Assembly: GCF_024496085.1 (NCBI RefSeq)
Contig: NZ_CP101751.1
Coordinates: forward strand, 558,001-622,000
From: Flavobacterium cerinum
GTDB taxonomy: Bacteria > Bacteroidota > Bacteroidia > Flavobacteriales > Flavobacteriaceae
DNA: 64,000 nt
Direction of reading: 5' to 3'
Positions 34,376-44,262 of this stretch are shown in pieces (within the stretch, counting starts at the first letter, position 1; the number at the start of each line of letters is the position of its first letter). The notes beneath the pieces are model-generated. The model did no database searches, had not been told where the DNA came from, and worked only from the letters and a program-made list of their open reading frames with translations. The translations under genes and the position numbers were made by a program.

Positions 34376-34405
34376 AAAAAAACGCCCCGATAATCGGGGC
34401 GTTTT
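34376..34405. terminator. Terminator after the OmpA-family gene
   Basis: CGCCCCGA (34383-34390), loop TAA, TCGGGGCG (34394-34401) with flanking AAAAAAA and TTTT. It lies between the OmpA gene and the AddB-like gene, so the latter probably has a separate or read-through promoter. Confidence 0.88.
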
Positions 34406-34427
34406 CGTTATTTATTTGTGTCGTAAA

Positions 34428-35831
34428 TTATTTGATTAATTTAACTTCTACACGTCTGTTGTTAGCTTTACCTTTCGCAGTTTTGTTAGTATCGATTGGT
34501 TTAGTTTCACCGTATCCGATTGAAGATAATCTTTCGAAATCAATTCCGTTTTCGATTAAATAATCTTTAACAGCTTTAGCTCTCTCTTCAGATAATTTCT
34601 GGTTGAATGAATCTTTACCATCGCTATCAGTATGTCCTTCGATGCTGAATCTTGCATGAGGATACTCTTTTAAGATTGCAGTGATTGACTGTAATACCGG
34701 GAAAGTTTGTTTTTGGAAAGTAGCTTTACCAGAGTTGAACAAGATAGTTTTAGCGTAAGCGTTTAATTTTTTGATAGTTTCGTCAGATACTTCAGGACAT
34801 CCGTTGTTAGCAACAGTTCCTTTTACGTCTGGACATTTATCATCTTTATCTGGCACACCGTCACCATCTCTATCTGGCCAAGGACATCCACCATTTTCTT
34901 TTGGACCTTTAACTTCAGGACATTTGTCTAAGTTATCTGGCACACCGTCACCGTCTGTATCAGGACATCCGTTGAATTGTTTTGGACCAGCTACTTCAGG
35001 ACAAGCATCATCTTTATCAGGAATTCCGTCTCCGTCTGTATCAGGACAACCTTGGAATTCTTTAGGACCAGCTACATCTGGACAAGCGTCATCTTTATCT
35101 GGAATTCCGTCTCCGTCTGTATCAGGACAACCTTGGAATTCTTTTAAACCAGGTACATCCGGACAAGCGTCATCTTTATCATAGATTCCGTCTCCGTCTG
35201 TATCTTTACCTCCGAATTTGAAAGTAATACCTGCGAAGTGTTGCATGTGAGAAGGAACGTCGATTGACGGATCTCTTGTCTCATCAAATGAATGTTTGTA
35301 AGTTGAACGGAAAGATAAACCTACGTTTTCAGAGAACCAGAAAGTTAAACCTAAACCTCCGTTAACAGTTCCTGTACTAGCGTCTCCGAAGAAAGTATAA
35401 CCTCCACCAATGTGAGCAGACGGGTCAATAACTTTAGATCCGATAAGGTTCATGAAGCTATAGTTGATAACCCCATCAATTCCATAGTAAGATAAATCTC
35501 CAGGATTTACTACAGTGTAGTCTCCAGGTACAGTAACTCGTGGTAAAACGTGTTTAGTAATTTTGTTTACCGATCCAGTCACACCGAAAGAGAAGTTATC
35601 TCCAATGTGTCTAGAAACGTTAACGAAAGAAACTGAAGGAATGATATTCCAGTTGTCTTTTGCGTTAAAATACTGTGAAAATTGGTCTTCTAATTTCTTG
35701 CTAGCACTGAATCTTGTGTCTACAGCGTTCGCACCAATTGTAATAGCCCAAGGGTTATTACTATCCTGAGCCTGCGAACTAAGACCCGCAAACATCAATG
35801 CTGCTACGAATAATTTGTTTAGATGTCTCAT
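34428..35831 (-). CDS. OmpA-family outer-membrane protein with TSP type-3 repeats
   Basis: The 467-residue protein starts with a signal peptide ([22 protein letters not shown]), then an 8-strand beta-barrel region (about 25-205), five thrombospondin type-3-like calcium-binding repeats of 27 residues (about 210-345; [15 protein letters not shown]), and a C-terminal OmpA peptidoglycan-binding domain (about 350-467; [55 protein letters not shown]). It should tether the outer membrane to the wall. It has a consensus promoter and terminator, as expected for an abundant porin-like protein. Two of its repeats are almost identical at DNA level. Confidence 0.95.
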   Translation of the reverse strand: MRHLNKLFVAALMFAGLSSQAQDSNNPWAITIGANAVDTRFSASKKLEDQFSQYFNAKDNWNIIPSVSFVNVSRHIGDNFSFGVTGSVNKITKHVLPRVTVPGDYTVVNPGDLSYYGIDGVINYSFMNLIGSKVIDPSAHIGGGYTFFGDASTGTVNGGLGLTFWFSENVGLSFRSTYKHSFDETRDPSIDVPSHMQHFAGITFKFGGKDTDGDGIYDKDDACPDVPGLKEFQGCPDTDGDGIPDKDDACPDVAGPKEFQGCPDTDGDGIPDKDDACPEVAGPKQFNGCPDTDGDGVPDNLDKCPEVKGPKENGGCPWPDRDGDGVPDKDDKCPDVKGTVANNGCPEVSDETIKKLNAYAKTILFNSGKATFQKQTFPVLQSITAILKEYPHARFSIEGHTDSDGKDSFNQKLSEERAKAVKDYLIENGIDFERLSSIGYGETKPIDTNKTAKGKANNRRVEVKLIK

Positions 35832-35868
35832 ACTTTTTTTATTTAATTACAATACGTTATAATTACAG

Positions 35869-35899
35869 CAAAAGTAAGATGTAAAATATTAACTACAAA
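35869..35899 (-). promoter_or_regulatory. Consensus promoter of the OmpA-family gene
   Basis: Minus strand: TTTG (35899-35896), exactly 19 bases, TACTTTTG (35876-35869), 37 bases before the ATG. Confidence 0.8.
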
Positions 35900-35940
35900 G
35901 CAATTTGTTAAAAAATTCGCTTTTTCTTACTAAAAACTTC

Positions 35941-37137
35941 TTACTGAATCACTCCCAAGGCCTTTCCAACCTCTGTAAAGGCGTTAATTGCCTTGTCTAA
36001 ATGCTCTTTCGAATGGCCCGCAGATAATTGTACCCGAATTCTTGCTTTATCTTTCGGAACCACCGGATAAAAGAATCCCGTTACATAGATTCCTTTTTTA
36101 AGTAGCTCATCTGCCATTACCTGCGATAATTTCGCATCGTAAAGCATTACCGGCACAATTGCAGAATCACCGTCAATAATATCTAATCCGGCTGCTTTCA
36201 TTCCGGCTTTAAAATAATTGGTATTCCATTCCAGTTTATCCCGCAATGTAGTATCTTTTTCCAACAATTCAAAAACCTTAATCGAAGCGCCAACAATAGA
36301 CGGCGCTAATGAATTTGAAAACAAATACGGTCTTGAACGTTGTCTTAACAATTCAATAATTTCTTTTTTGGCCGTAGTATATCCTCCCATTGCTCCCCCT
36401 AAGGCTTTCCCTAAAGTTCCGGTAATAATATCGACTCTTCCCATTACGTTTTTAGCCTCTAATGTCCCTTTTCCGGTCGCTCCTATAAATCCGGCTGCGT
36501 GGCATTCGTCTACCATCACCATAGCATCATATTTGTCTGCTAAATCACAGATTTTATCTAATGGCGCCACTAAACCATCCATCGAAAAAACACCGTCCGT
36601 TACAATCAATTTAAAACGTCTTCCTTCAGCATTTGCCTTGATCAATTGCTGCTCAAGATCTTCCATATTGTTGTTTTCATAACGGTAACGCGCTGCTTTA
36701 CACAAACGTACTCCGTCAATAATTGAAGCATGATTTAAACTATCTGAAATGATCGCATCTTCTTCTCCTAAAAGCGGCTCAAAAACACCTCCGTTAGCAT
36801 CAAAAGCAGCGGCATAAAGGATTGTATCTTCCGTACCGTAAAAATCGGCGATCTTCTGCTCTAATGTTTTATGAATATCCTGTGTTCCACAGATAAAACG
36901 AACCGACGACATTCCGAATCCGTGTGTATCCAATGCGTCTTTTGCCGCCTGAACCACTTCCGGATGCGATGATAATCCAAGGTAGTTATTGGCACAAAAA
37001 TTCAACACCGTTTCTCCTGTTGAAATCGTGATTTCCGCACCTTGCGGCGATGTTATGATTCGCTCTTTTTTAAATAATCCGTTATCCTGAATCGTAGTTA
37101 ACTCGTTCTGTAAATAATCTTTAATTTTTCCGTACAT
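35941..37137 (-). CDS. kbl: Glycine C-acetyltransferase (2-amino-3-ketobutyrate CoA ligase)
   Basis: Kbl cleaves 2-amino-3-ketobutyrate with CoA into glycine and acetyl-CoA in threonine breakdown. The 398-residue protein has the alpha-oxoamine synthase pattern: [16 protein letters not shown] near residue 47, [18 protein letters not shown], the PLP-binding Lys in [17 protein letters not shown] near residue 244, and [13 protein letters not shown]. It matches Kbl rather than BioF or HemA by overall pattern ([21 protein letters not shown]). No threonine dehydrogenase gene is adjacent. It lies between the OmpA gene and the AddA-like gene on one strand. Confidence 0.94.
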   Translation of the reverse strand: MYGKIKDYLQNELTTIQDNGLFKKERIITSPQGAEITISTGETVLNFCANNYLGLSSHPEVVQAAKDALDTHGFGMSSVRFICGTQDIHKTLEQKIADFYGTEDTILYAAAFDANGGVFEPLLGEEDAIISDSLNHASIIDGVRLCKAARYRYENNNMEDLEQQLIKANAEGRRFKLIVTDGVFSMDGLVAPLDKICDLADKYDAMVMVDECHAAGFIGATGKGTLEAKNVMGRVDIITGTLGKALGGAMGGYTTAKKEIIELLRQRSRPYLFSNSLAPSIVGASIKVFELLEKDTTLRDKLEWNTNYFKAGMKAAGLDIIDGDSAIVPVMLYDAKLSQVMADELLKKGIYVTGFFYPVVPKDKARIRVQLSAGHSKEHLDKAINAFTEVGKALGVIQ

Positions 37138-37170
37138 GGTATGCTGTTTATTCGGTTATTATTATTCCGG

Positions 37171-40100
37171 TTACAAATGTATTACATTTAAAGTTTCCCC
37201 TATATACACCAATGTTTTTTTCGCTACCCGGTATCCCATTTCCTGTAATGCCATTTCATATTCTTCCAACTGACGAATATATTGCGGTTTATGTGCTCCG
37301 GTTTTATAATCCAGCAAATAAGCCTCTTCTCCGCGAAGCACAACCCGATCCGGCTTTATCGTTCTGCTGTCTTTTTTAATAATATTCTGTTCGTTGTATA
37401 TTTTATCTGCTTCCTCAAAAAACACCTGTAATGCTTCGTGATTCACAATTTCGTACAGCATTTTAGCCACATCTTCGTGTTGTGCCCTTACAATCAAACC
37501 GCTTTCCTGTGCTTTTATTAAAGCTTGCGGAATGTCGTTTTTCGTTTTCACAAAAGATAAAATTTCGTGTAATACATTTCCGAATTCAATTGCTTTTTCC
37601 TGAACCGTTCCCCACATTAATGCTTCCCGCTGCGCTATTTTTATCGCTTTCGGATCCAGTTTTTCATTTACCTCCACGATCAACTGTTGCGTATCAACCT
37701 GTAATAGTTTCGTTGATTTTCTTTCCGGATCTCCGAATTCAAAGTACATCTTATTTTCATCATACACTCCTTTAAAATCGAGATATTTTATAAAATAGGA
37801 TGACATATTATTTTGCAATTCTCCTTTACTGTTTACGTTTCGTCCCGTAATAACATACAATTGTTCTTCCGCCCGGGTCAACGCCACATACAATACGTTG
37901 ATATTATCCAAAATATCCTGCTGGCTTTTCTCTTCGTAAACCTCAGCTGCTTTGCCACCGTATTCCGACACTTCTTTTTTTGCATCTACCAACGCTTTTG
38001 TAACCGCCAACTCTTCTTCCTCTATTTCCAGCCACATTTTATTTCGCGGTGCCGTTGCATAATTTTCCTCCGCAAACGGAAAAATCACCACCGGAAATTC
38101 CAAGCCTTTCGATTTATGAATGGTCATAATCCGAACAGCGTCATTTCCTTCGGGTGACGGAATACTAAATTTCGATCCGTTTTTGTTCCAGTAATCCAGA
38201 AAATCGGCTATTCCCGATTGTGTCCGCACATCTCTTTCCAAAACCAGATCCAGGAAATACTGCACATATGAAACCGTACTTCTTTCTTTGATAAAAACAG
38301 CGATGATAATCTCTACTGTTTCGTATAATGATTTTTTCCTGCAATCATCAAATGAAATTCCGACACCCAATTCCTGTAGCCATTTTTCCAAACCGGCTTC
38401 TGTTTCCTGCTGCATGCCCTTTTCGATACAATCATGAACCGGCAATACCGTTTGACGATAGCGCGCCACAAAATACAGAAAAGCCGCTTTTGATTCTTTA
38501 TCTTTATTATTTTTCAGATAGCGCAAGACATTAAGAATCAACCTTACTTCAGTTGCATTTTCAATAAGCAATGTTTCAGAAGACAAGATTTTAATTCCGC
38601 TTTCGGTCAGATAATTTGCCAATGCCACTCCGGACGATCGCTTACGCGTAAGCAATACAATATCCTTATACGCAAAACCTTTTTCAACCACATCTTCTAT
38701 CGTTTTTAAAGTTGCCTTAAGATACAGTTGTTCTTTATCATTCGGTTCTTCTCCGTCCTCGTCCGTTACTTCATCCACATTGGGAATAAAAGAGATATTT
38801 ACATAGCCGCCTGTTTTGGAATTGGTTTCCTGATAACTATGATTCCTATAAAGATCCTGATAATCTTCATCCGAAAACTCATCGGCCAACATCGCAAAAA
38901 AAGCATTATTAAACGCTATAACTTCCGAGTAGCTTCTGTAATTTTTCTCCAGTCGGATCAGTTTTTTATCCGGATTAGAAAACGGATTATGACATTTACT
39001 CAGCGCAATAAATTGTTCTGCTTTTCCGCCTCGCCATCGATAAATCGATTGTTTCGGATCGCCTACAATCATCAATGATCCTTTTACACCTGACAGATCT
39101 TCACTTGCCAGTGCATTATCGATCAGCGGAATCAGGTTATGCCATTGCATTTCGGAGGTATCCTGAAACTCATCGATAAAAAAGTGACGGTAACGTTCTC
39201 CTAATCGTTCGTAAATAAACGGCGCCGGCTGGTTTTGAATTTCTTTATAAATAATAGCATTGAATTCTGAAATCGACAATATATTCTGTTCTTTCTGAAT
39301 CCGCTCTAATTCCTGACTAATCGAATTCAACAACGACAATGGCGTTATATTTTTCAGAAAGGCTGTGTAGAAATTCTTTTTTTCATAATTTTTATAAACC
39401 GCATCCAGAATAGCGATCAGCTCACCGGCTATCGATTCGATTATAGCTTTATCTTTCGCGGTTTTATTAACCGCTATATCTTCAATTTCTCTAAACTTTT
39501 TATGCGAACTTTTTAATTCTCCTTTTTGAATATACCCCAAATGATTCGGAAAGGTCCCTCGTGAAAACGATTTCAGATCAATTCCTTTACTTTCAATCAA
39601 TGCCATAGCCTGATCGGCTTTCTCCACACTATCTTCATCGAGACGCGTCACCGCATCCGTGAGCTTCTTTTTAACGATTAAAAATTCCTCAATCGATTTA
39701 TCCTGAAAGTTATGAATCTCATTGCGGTTATTTTCATTAAGCAATAAACGTCCCACATCCAACAACTCTCCGGTTACATCCCAACTTCTGTCGTTATCGG
39801 TTTTATCCACAGAAAAGTCAACTAAAATACCGGTAAGCTCACTATCCTCTCCTGCTTTGGCCACTATAGCATCCACCGCTTCCTGTAATAACGAATCGGT
39901 TTCCAATGAAACATCAAACGTTACCGGGAGATTTAAATCGTGTGCAAAAGCACGAATCACTTTATGGGTAAACTTATCAATAGTGGAAATATCAAAAGAC
40001 GCATAATTATGGATGATGTTTTTAATGATCGCTTTTGATTTATCTTTTATGGTTGCCAGGCTCAATCGGGTTTCAGCTGAAATATCCTGCATCAGATCCA

Positions 40101-40323
40101 AAGCTTTATCATTTGTATCCGGTTTTGAAAATTCAGACAAACCGTTTACAATTCTCGTTTTCATTTCTTCTACTGCTTTATTTGTAAAAGTAATGGCCAG
40201 AATTTTTTTATACGCATCATTCGAATCGGCCGTCAACAGAATTTTAAGATACTCTTTTACAAGCGTATAGGTTTTTCCGGATCCGGCTGAGGCATCGTAA
40301 ATTGAGAAAGCTGTTTTTTCCAC
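37171..40323 (-). CDS. AddA-like UvrD-family helicase with C-terminal nuclease
   Basis: The 1050-residue protein opens with a UvrD-type Walker A (YDASAGSGKTYTLVKEYL), continues with AITFTNKAVEEMKTRI (motif Ia), FFIDEFQDTSEMQW (Walker B), IVGDPKQSIYRWRGG, RLEKNYRS (motif IV), MTIHKSKGLEFPVVIFPF (motif V) and VALTRAEEQLYV (motif VI). It ends in a RecB-like nuclease (FGNVLHEILS, then IKPDRVVLRGEEAYLLDYKTG). This is the AddA architecture. With the AddB-like protein at 31599 it should form an end-resection complex. The recognition (Chi-like) sequence is not known from this window. Confidence 0.88.
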   Translation of the reverse strand: MEKTAFSIYDASAGSGKTYTLVKEYLKILLTADSNDAYKKILAITFTNKAVEEMKTRIVNGLSEFSKPDTNDKALDLMQDISAETRLSLATIKDKSKAIIKNIIHNYASFDISTIDKFTHKVIRAFAHDLNLPVTFDVSLETDSLLQEAVDAIVAKAGEDSELTGILVDFSVDKTDNDRSWDVTGELLDVGRLLLNENNRNEIHNFQDKSIEEFLIVKKKLTDAVTRLDEDSVEKADQAMALIESKGIDLKSFSRGTFPNHLGYIQKGELKSSHKKFREIEDIAVNKTAKDKAIIESIAGELIAILDAVYKNYEKKNFYTAFLKNITPLSLLNSISQELERIQKEQNILSISEFNAIIYKEIQNQPAPFIYERLGERYRHFFIDEFQDTSEMQWHNLIPLIDNALASEDLSGVKGSLMIVGDPKQSIYRWRGGKAEQFIALSKCHNPFSNPDKKLIRLEKNYRSYSEVIAFNNAFFAMLADEFSDEDYQDLYRNHSYQETNSKTGGYVNISFIPNVDEVTDEDGEEPNDKEQLYLKATLKTIEDVVEKGFAYKDIVLLTRKRSSGVALANYLTESGIKILSSETLLIENATEVRLILNVLRYLKNNKDKESKAAFLYFVARYRQTVLPVHDCIEKGMQQETEAGLEKWLQELGVGISFDDCRKKSLYETVEIIIAVFIKERSTVSYVQYFLDLVLERDVRTQSGIADFLDYWNKNGSKFSIPSPEGNDAVRIMTIHKSKGLEFPVVIFPFAEENYATAPRNKMWLEIEEEELAVTKALVDAKKEVSEYGGKAAEVYEEKSQQDILDNINVLYVALTRAEEQLYVITGRNVNSKGELQNNMSSYFIKYLDFKGVYDENKMYFEFGDPERKSTKLLQVDTQQLIVEVNEKLDPKAIKIAQREALMWGTVQEKAIEFGNVLHEILSFVKTKNDIPQALIKAQESGLIVRAQHEDVAKMLYEIVNHEALQVFFEEADKIYNEQNIIKKDSRTIKPDRVVLRGEEAYLLDYKTGAHKPQYIRQLEEYEMALQEMGYRVAKKTLVYIGETLNVIHL

Positions 40324-40399
40324 AGTTAAGAAATGTTTATATTGGCATTACCAATATCGGAATAGAAAATTACTATTTTTTAATCCAAAGTATAATTTA

Positions 40400-40407
40400 T
40401 AATTTTG
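40400..40407 (+). promoter_or_regulatory. -7-like box upstream of sod
   Basis: TAATTTTG fits TAnnTTTG, 34 bases before the ATG at 40442; no TTG partner was found at the right distance. Confidence 0.4.
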
Positions 40408-40441
40408 AATAAAATTAATACTAATCTTTAAATAAAATACT

Positions 40442-41050
40442 ATGGCTTTCGAATTACCAAAACTTCCATATGCTTATGATGCGTTAGAGCCTCATATTGA
40501 TGCCCGTACGATGGAGATCCATCATTCTAAGCATCACAATGCTTATACTACCAATTTAAACGCTGCAATTGCAGGAACGGATTTAGAAGGAAAAACAATT
40601 GAAGAAATCCTTACCGGACTTGATTTATCTAAAGCAGCTGTTCGTAATAACGGTGGCGGTTTCTACAATCATAATTTATTTTGGGAAGTGATGACGCCAA
40701 ACGGTGGCGGACAACCAACAGGAGAGTTAGCTGAGGCTATCAATGCTTCTTTCGGTTCTTTTGATGAATTTAAAGCGCAGTTCTCTAAAGCCGGTGCTAC
40801 ACAGTTCGGTTCAGGATGGGCTTGGTTATGTGTTCAAAAAGGTGGAAAACTTGATGTTTGTGGTACACCAAATCAAGATAATCCATTAATGCCGGGTATC
40901 GGATGTGGCGGAACTCCTATTTTAGGAATGGATGTTTGGGAACATGCTTACTACCTGAACTATCAAAACAGAAGACCTGATTATATTGAGGCATTTTTCA
41001 ATGTGATTAACTGGGCAGAAGTGGCTAAACGTTTTGCTGCTGCAAAATAA
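40442..41050 (+). CDS. sodA: Superoxide dismutase, Mn-type signature
   Basis: The 202-residue enzyme dismutates superoxide. The metal ligands are His27 ([12 protein letters not shown]), a second His in [11 protein letters not shown], and Asp/His in [22 protein letters not shown] Gln in [11 protein letters not shown] sits where Mn enzymes carry it (as in the NQDSPLM of E. coli SodA), while the Fe-type Gln near the second His is absent; so a Mn or cambialistic enzyme is likely. There is no signal peptide, so it is cytoplasmic. It is followed by two hairpins. Confidence 0.96.
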   Translation: MAFELPKLPYAYDALEPHIDARTMEIHHSKHHNAYTTNLNAAIAGTDLEGKTIEEILTGLDLSKAAVRNNGGGFYNHNLFWEVMTPNGGGQPTGELAEAINASFGSFDEFKAQFSKAGATQFGSGWAWLCVQKGGKLDVCGTPNQDNPLMPGIGCGGTPILGMDVWEHAYYLNYQNRRPDYIEAFFNVINWAEVAKRFAAAK

Positions 41051-41073
41051 TACAGCTTATTCTCACTAAATAT

Positions 41074-41101
41074 ACCCGATAGTAGTACTGTCGGGTTTTT
41101 T
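41074..41101 (+). terminator. sod terminator
   Basis: ACCCGATAGT (41074-41083), loop AGT, ACTGTCGGGT (41087-41096), nine pairs plus one G-U, then TTTTT. Confidence 0.85.
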
Positions 41102-41115
41102 ATTGCCTTAAAAAT

Positions 41116-41145
41116 AAAAAGGTGGAATAGAATTCCACCCTTTTT
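41116..41145. terminator. Second, bidirectional terminator between sod and purF
   Basis: GGTGGAAT (41121-41128) and ATTCCACC (41132-41139) enclose AGA, flanked by AAAAA and TTTTT. It probably ends purF (minus strand) some 130 bases past its stop. Confidence 0.75.
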
Positions 41146-41274
41146 GCCCCAAATCTACCATAAACTTAACCTACTAATGCTATGGTGATACAAATGTATT
41201 GTCAATGCTTTTCGCTATCAAAAAAATCAGATTATCGACTAATAAATTCGATAAAAAGCGTGTTTTTAACTACT

Positions 41275-43173
41275 TTAGTAAGCGCGGGCGTCCTTACCTT
41301 CGTAAAAATTCATAAAAGCCCGGTTCACAACACGGTTACCTCCGTTGGTCGGATAGTCACCCGTAAAGTACCAATCTCCTAAATTTTCAGGGCACGCTTT
41401 ATGCAGATTATCCACTGTCTGGAAAATAATTTTGATTTCGGCATTTACAGAAGAAGAGGTTAACATTTCCGCAATTTTATCGGAAATCTCCTGATCCGTA
41501 AACGGTGCATATATTTCTTTTACATAGTTTACAATTTCACTATCCGGAAGATTTTCCTGTTCTTTTGATTTTCGATATACTTCTTCCACCAAATGGTACA
41601 GGTTTCGTTCTTTCAAAAGTTCCAATGTAGCCTGAAAAGCAACAAGTCCTTCCAGTTTTGCCATATCAATCCCGTAACAATCCGGGTAACGGATTTGCGG
41701 AGCTGAAGAGACAATTACAATTTTCTTCGGATGCAAACGATCCATCATTTTGATGATACTCTTTTTCAGGGTTGTTCCCCTTACGATACTATCGTCAATG
41801 ATAACCAAATTATCCGTTGGCTTGATCACTCCATAAGTTACATCATATACGTGTGCTACTAAATCATCACGACTACTGTCTTCCGTAATAAACGTACGTA
41901 GTTTCGCATCTTTAATCGCTACTTTCTCCGTTCTGAGTTTTACGGATAGTATTTCCTGTAATTTTTCAGATGTAAGTTCTTCTTTATTCGCCAGAATATC
42001 CGAAATCTTACGTTGATTCAAAAAGTCCTGAGCCGCTTCTACCATTCCGTAAAAAGACGTTTCCGCTGTATTCGGAATATAAGAGAACACCGTATTATCC
42101 GTATCATTTCCGATTGCTTCCAATACCGCCGGCATAATCAGTTTTCCTAATTCTTTTCGCTCCTGATAAATTTGCGCATCACTTCCTCTTGAAAAATAAA
42201 TTCTTTCGAATGAACACGCCTTTAACGGTAAAGCTTCCCGGATTTGCTCATCCAATACACTTCCGTCCTTTTTAACAATAATGGCATGTCCCGGTGTAAT
42301 TTCACGGATTGCTTCAAACGGCACATTAAATACGGTTTGAATCACCGGTCTTTCCGATGCCACTACCACGATTTCATCATCCTGATAGTAAAACGCCGGA
42401 CGAATTCCAGCCGGATCACGGGTTACAAACGCATCACCATGACCTAAAAGTCCGGCCATAGCATAACCTCCGTCCCAGTTTTTGGATGCACGACGTAAAA
42501 TACGACCAATATCCAAACGCTCAGCAATAACCGGAGAAGCTTCTCTTTTACTTAACCCTTCATTTTTACATTGCTGATACAAATCGGTTACTTCATCATC
42601 TAAAAAATGTCCGATCTTTTCCATTACGGTTACCGTATCGGCCATTTCTTTCGGATGTTGTCCCAATCGTACTAAGTCATCAAAAAGTTCCTTTACATTG
42701 GTCATGTTGAAATTCCCGGCTACAATCAGATTACGATGCATCCAGTTATTCTGACGTAAAAAAGGGTGTACACTTTCGATACTGTTTTTACCGAAAGTTC
42801 CGTAACGTACGTGTCCTAAAAACAATTCACCGATATACGGGATTTCCTGTTTTTGTAAGTCAACGTTATCATTATATTCGGGATGCGCTGTCAACTCTTC
42901 ATTAATTCGTTGGTTAACCTGTGCAAAAATATCCTGAATCGGTTGTGACTGATTGGATCGGATTCTGCTGATATAGCGTTCACCCGGTTCAACATCCAGT
43001 TTGATACTCGCCAAACCGGCACCATCCTGCCCTCTGTTATGTTGTTTCTCCATTAACAGATACATCTTCTGTATTCCGTAAAATGCAGAACCATACTTTT
43101 CTTTATAAAATGATAATGGTTTTTTTAATCGTAAAAGGGCAATGCCACACTCATGTTTTATTGCGTCACTCAT
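41275..43173 (-). CDS. purF: Amidophosphoribosyltransferase, long form
   Basis: PurF makes phosphoribosylamine, the first step of purine synthesis. The N-terminal glutaminase nucleophile is Cys9 in KHECGIALLRL, implying an eight-residue propeptide; RGQDGAGLAS, GHVRYGTFG and the AGNFNMTN segment complete that domain. The PRPP loop VIIDDSIVRGTTLKKS is near residue 455. At 632 residues it is much longer than the usual 470-510, with insertions in the glutaminase domain (after LASIKLDVEPGE) and before the PRPP loop (KISDILANKEELTSEKL region). The leader carries tandem CAA triplets. It is not co-transcribed with the kinase upstream, which has its own terminator. Confidence 0.94.
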   Translation of the reverse strand: MSDAIKHECGIALLRLKKPLSFYKEKYGSAFYGIQKMYLLMEKQHNRGQDGAGLASIKLDVEPGERYISRIRSNQSQPIQDIFAQVNQRINEELTAHPEYNDNVDLQKQEIPYIGELFLGHVRYGTFGKNSIESVHPFLRQNNWMHRNLIVAGNFNMTNVKELFDDLVRLGQHPKEMADTVTVMEKIGHFLDDEVTDLYQQCKNEGLSKREASPVIAERLDIGRILRRASKNWDGGYAMAGLLGHGDAFVTRDPAGIRPAFYYQDDEIVVVASERPVIQTVFNVPFEAIREITPGHAIIVKKDGSVLDEQIREALPLKACSFERIYFSRGSDAQIYQERKELGKLIMPAVLEAIGNDTDNTVFSYIPNTAETSFYGMVEAAQDFLNQRKISDILANKEELTSEKLQEILSVKLRTEKVAIKDAKLRTFITEDSSRDDLVAHVYDVTYGVIKPTDNLVIIDDSIVRGTTLKKSIIKMMDRLHPKKIVIVSSAPQIRYPDCYGIDMAKLEGLVAFQATLELLKERNLYHLVEEVYRKSKEQENLPDSEIVNYVKEIYAPFTDQEISDKIAEMLTSSSVNAEIKIIFQTVDNLHKACPENLGDWYFTGDYPTNGGNRVVNRAFMNFYEGKDARAY

Positions 43174-43200
43174 AGTTGTTGTGTTGTTGTTGTTGTGTTT
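43174..43200 (-). repeat. Tandem CAA-rich triplets in the purF leader
   Basis: Directly upstream of the purF ATG the minus strand is an almost pure run of CAA units interrupted by single AC units. It would be an unstructured, A-rich leader. Confidence 0.6.
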
Positions 43201-43210
43201 TGTATTAATA

Positions 43211-43233
43211 AAAAAAGCCCCGTTTCGAGGCTT
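43211..43233 (-). terminator. Terminator of the PfkB-family kinase gene
   Basis: On the minus strand AAGCC (43233-43229), an inner CG-AAA-CG, and GGCTT (43219-43215) followed by a T-run. It separates the kinase from purF. Confidence 0.75.
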
Positions 43234-43245
43234 CGGATGTATCCG

Positions 43246-44175
43246 TTATTCTTGTAATGCGATGTCGAACTGTGTCAAGGCTTTAAACTGCTGCAATCGG
43301 GACAGCACTTCGTGTTTTTCCAGACGTTCCATACGTTGTGTTCCGAATTCTTCCACACAGAATGAAGCCAGATTCGAACCGTATACAATTGCATTTTTCA
43401 TATTATCGAATGAAATGTTTTCACTTTGCGCGATAAATCCTGAGAATCCTCCCGCAAATGTATCTCCGGCTCCGGTTGGATCGAAAACTTCTTCCAACGG
43501 TAAAGCCGGTGCAAAGAAAACATCTTTATTATGGAACAATAATGCTCCGTGTTCTCCTTTTTTGATCACCACATATTTCGGCCCCATAGTATGGATTTTA
43601 GCAGCCGCTTTTACCAATGAATATTCTCCTGACAATTGGCGTGCTTCCTCATCATTAATAGTAATTACATCTACTCTTTTCATCACGTCAAGCAATTCCG
43701 GTAAAGCGCAGTCCATCCAGAAATTCATAGTATCCAATACTACTAACTTCGGACGCTCTGTCATCTGATCCAGTACACTGCTTTGTACAATCGGGTGCAG
43801 GTTTCCTAACATAACCACATCAGCATCGGTATAATCTGCCGGTACTTTCGGTTGGAAATCCGCCAATACATTCAATTGTGTATCTAATGTATCTCTGGAA
43901 TTCAAGTCGTTGTGGTAGCGTCCGCTCCAAAAGAACGTTTTTCCGCCTTTTACCACTTCAATTCCTGAAATATCGATATTTTTATTTCTAAGTAAGTCCA
44001 GGTACGTTTCCGGAAAATCCTCTCCTACAACAGATACGATTGCTGATTTTATATTAAAAAATGAAGCTGAAAGTCCGATATAGGTAGCGGCTCCACCTAA
44101 AATTTTGTCAGTTTTTCCGAATGGTGTTTCAATTGCATCAAACGCAACGGTACCTACAATTAATAGTTTATTCAT
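43246..44175 (-). CDS. PfkB-family sugar/nucleoside kinase
   Basis: The 309-residue protein has the ribokinase fold: IVGTVAFDAIETPFGKTDKILGGAATYIGLSA at the N-terminus and the PfkB signature 2 with the catalytic Asp, DPTGAGDTFAGGFSGF, near residue 235. The phosphate acceptor cannot be assigned; its place beside purF suggests, but does not prove, a nucleoside or ribose role. It has its own promoter and terminator. Confidence 0.9.
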   Translation of the reverse strand: MNKLLIVGTVAFDAIETPFGKTDKILGGAATYIGLSASFFNIKSAIVSVVGEDFPETYLDLLRNKNIDISGIEVVKGGKTFFWSGRYHNDLNSRDTLDTQLNVLADFQPKVPADYTDADVVMLGNLHPIVQSSVLDQMTERPKLVVLDTMNFWMDCALPELLDVMKRVDVITINDEEARQLSGEYSLVKAAAKIHTMGPKYVVIKKGEHGALLFHNKDVFFAPALPLEEVFDPTGAGDTFAGGFSGFIAQSENISFDNMKNAIVYGSNLASFCVEEFGTQRMERLEKHEVLSRLQQFKALTQFDIALQE

Positions 44176-44198
44176 AAAACGTGTTGAAAATTAGGGTG

Positions 44199-44229
44199 CA
44201 AATATACTTCATAAGTTTCAGAGTTGCAA
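44199..44229 (-). promoter_or_regulatory. Promoter of the PfkB-family kinase gene
   Basis: Minus strand: TTG (44229-44227), 20 bases, TATATTTG (44206-44199), 23 bases from the ATG. Confidence 0.7.
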
Positions 44230-44262
44230 CGATTCAGCATCACAAAGTATTGGTAAAGTTTC

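Noticed and set aside
34771..35184. A 137-codon Ser/Pro-rich plus-strand frame inside the OmpA-family gene
   Set aside because: It is the mirror of the Asp/Gly-rich calcium-binding repeats and appears only because those repeats lack stop codons on the other strand.
43142..43768. A 208-codon plus-strand reading frame opposite purF and the PfkB-like kinase
   Set aside because: It is antisense to two well-supported genes, crosses a terminator, has no recognisable domain and a composition that follows the opposite frame.
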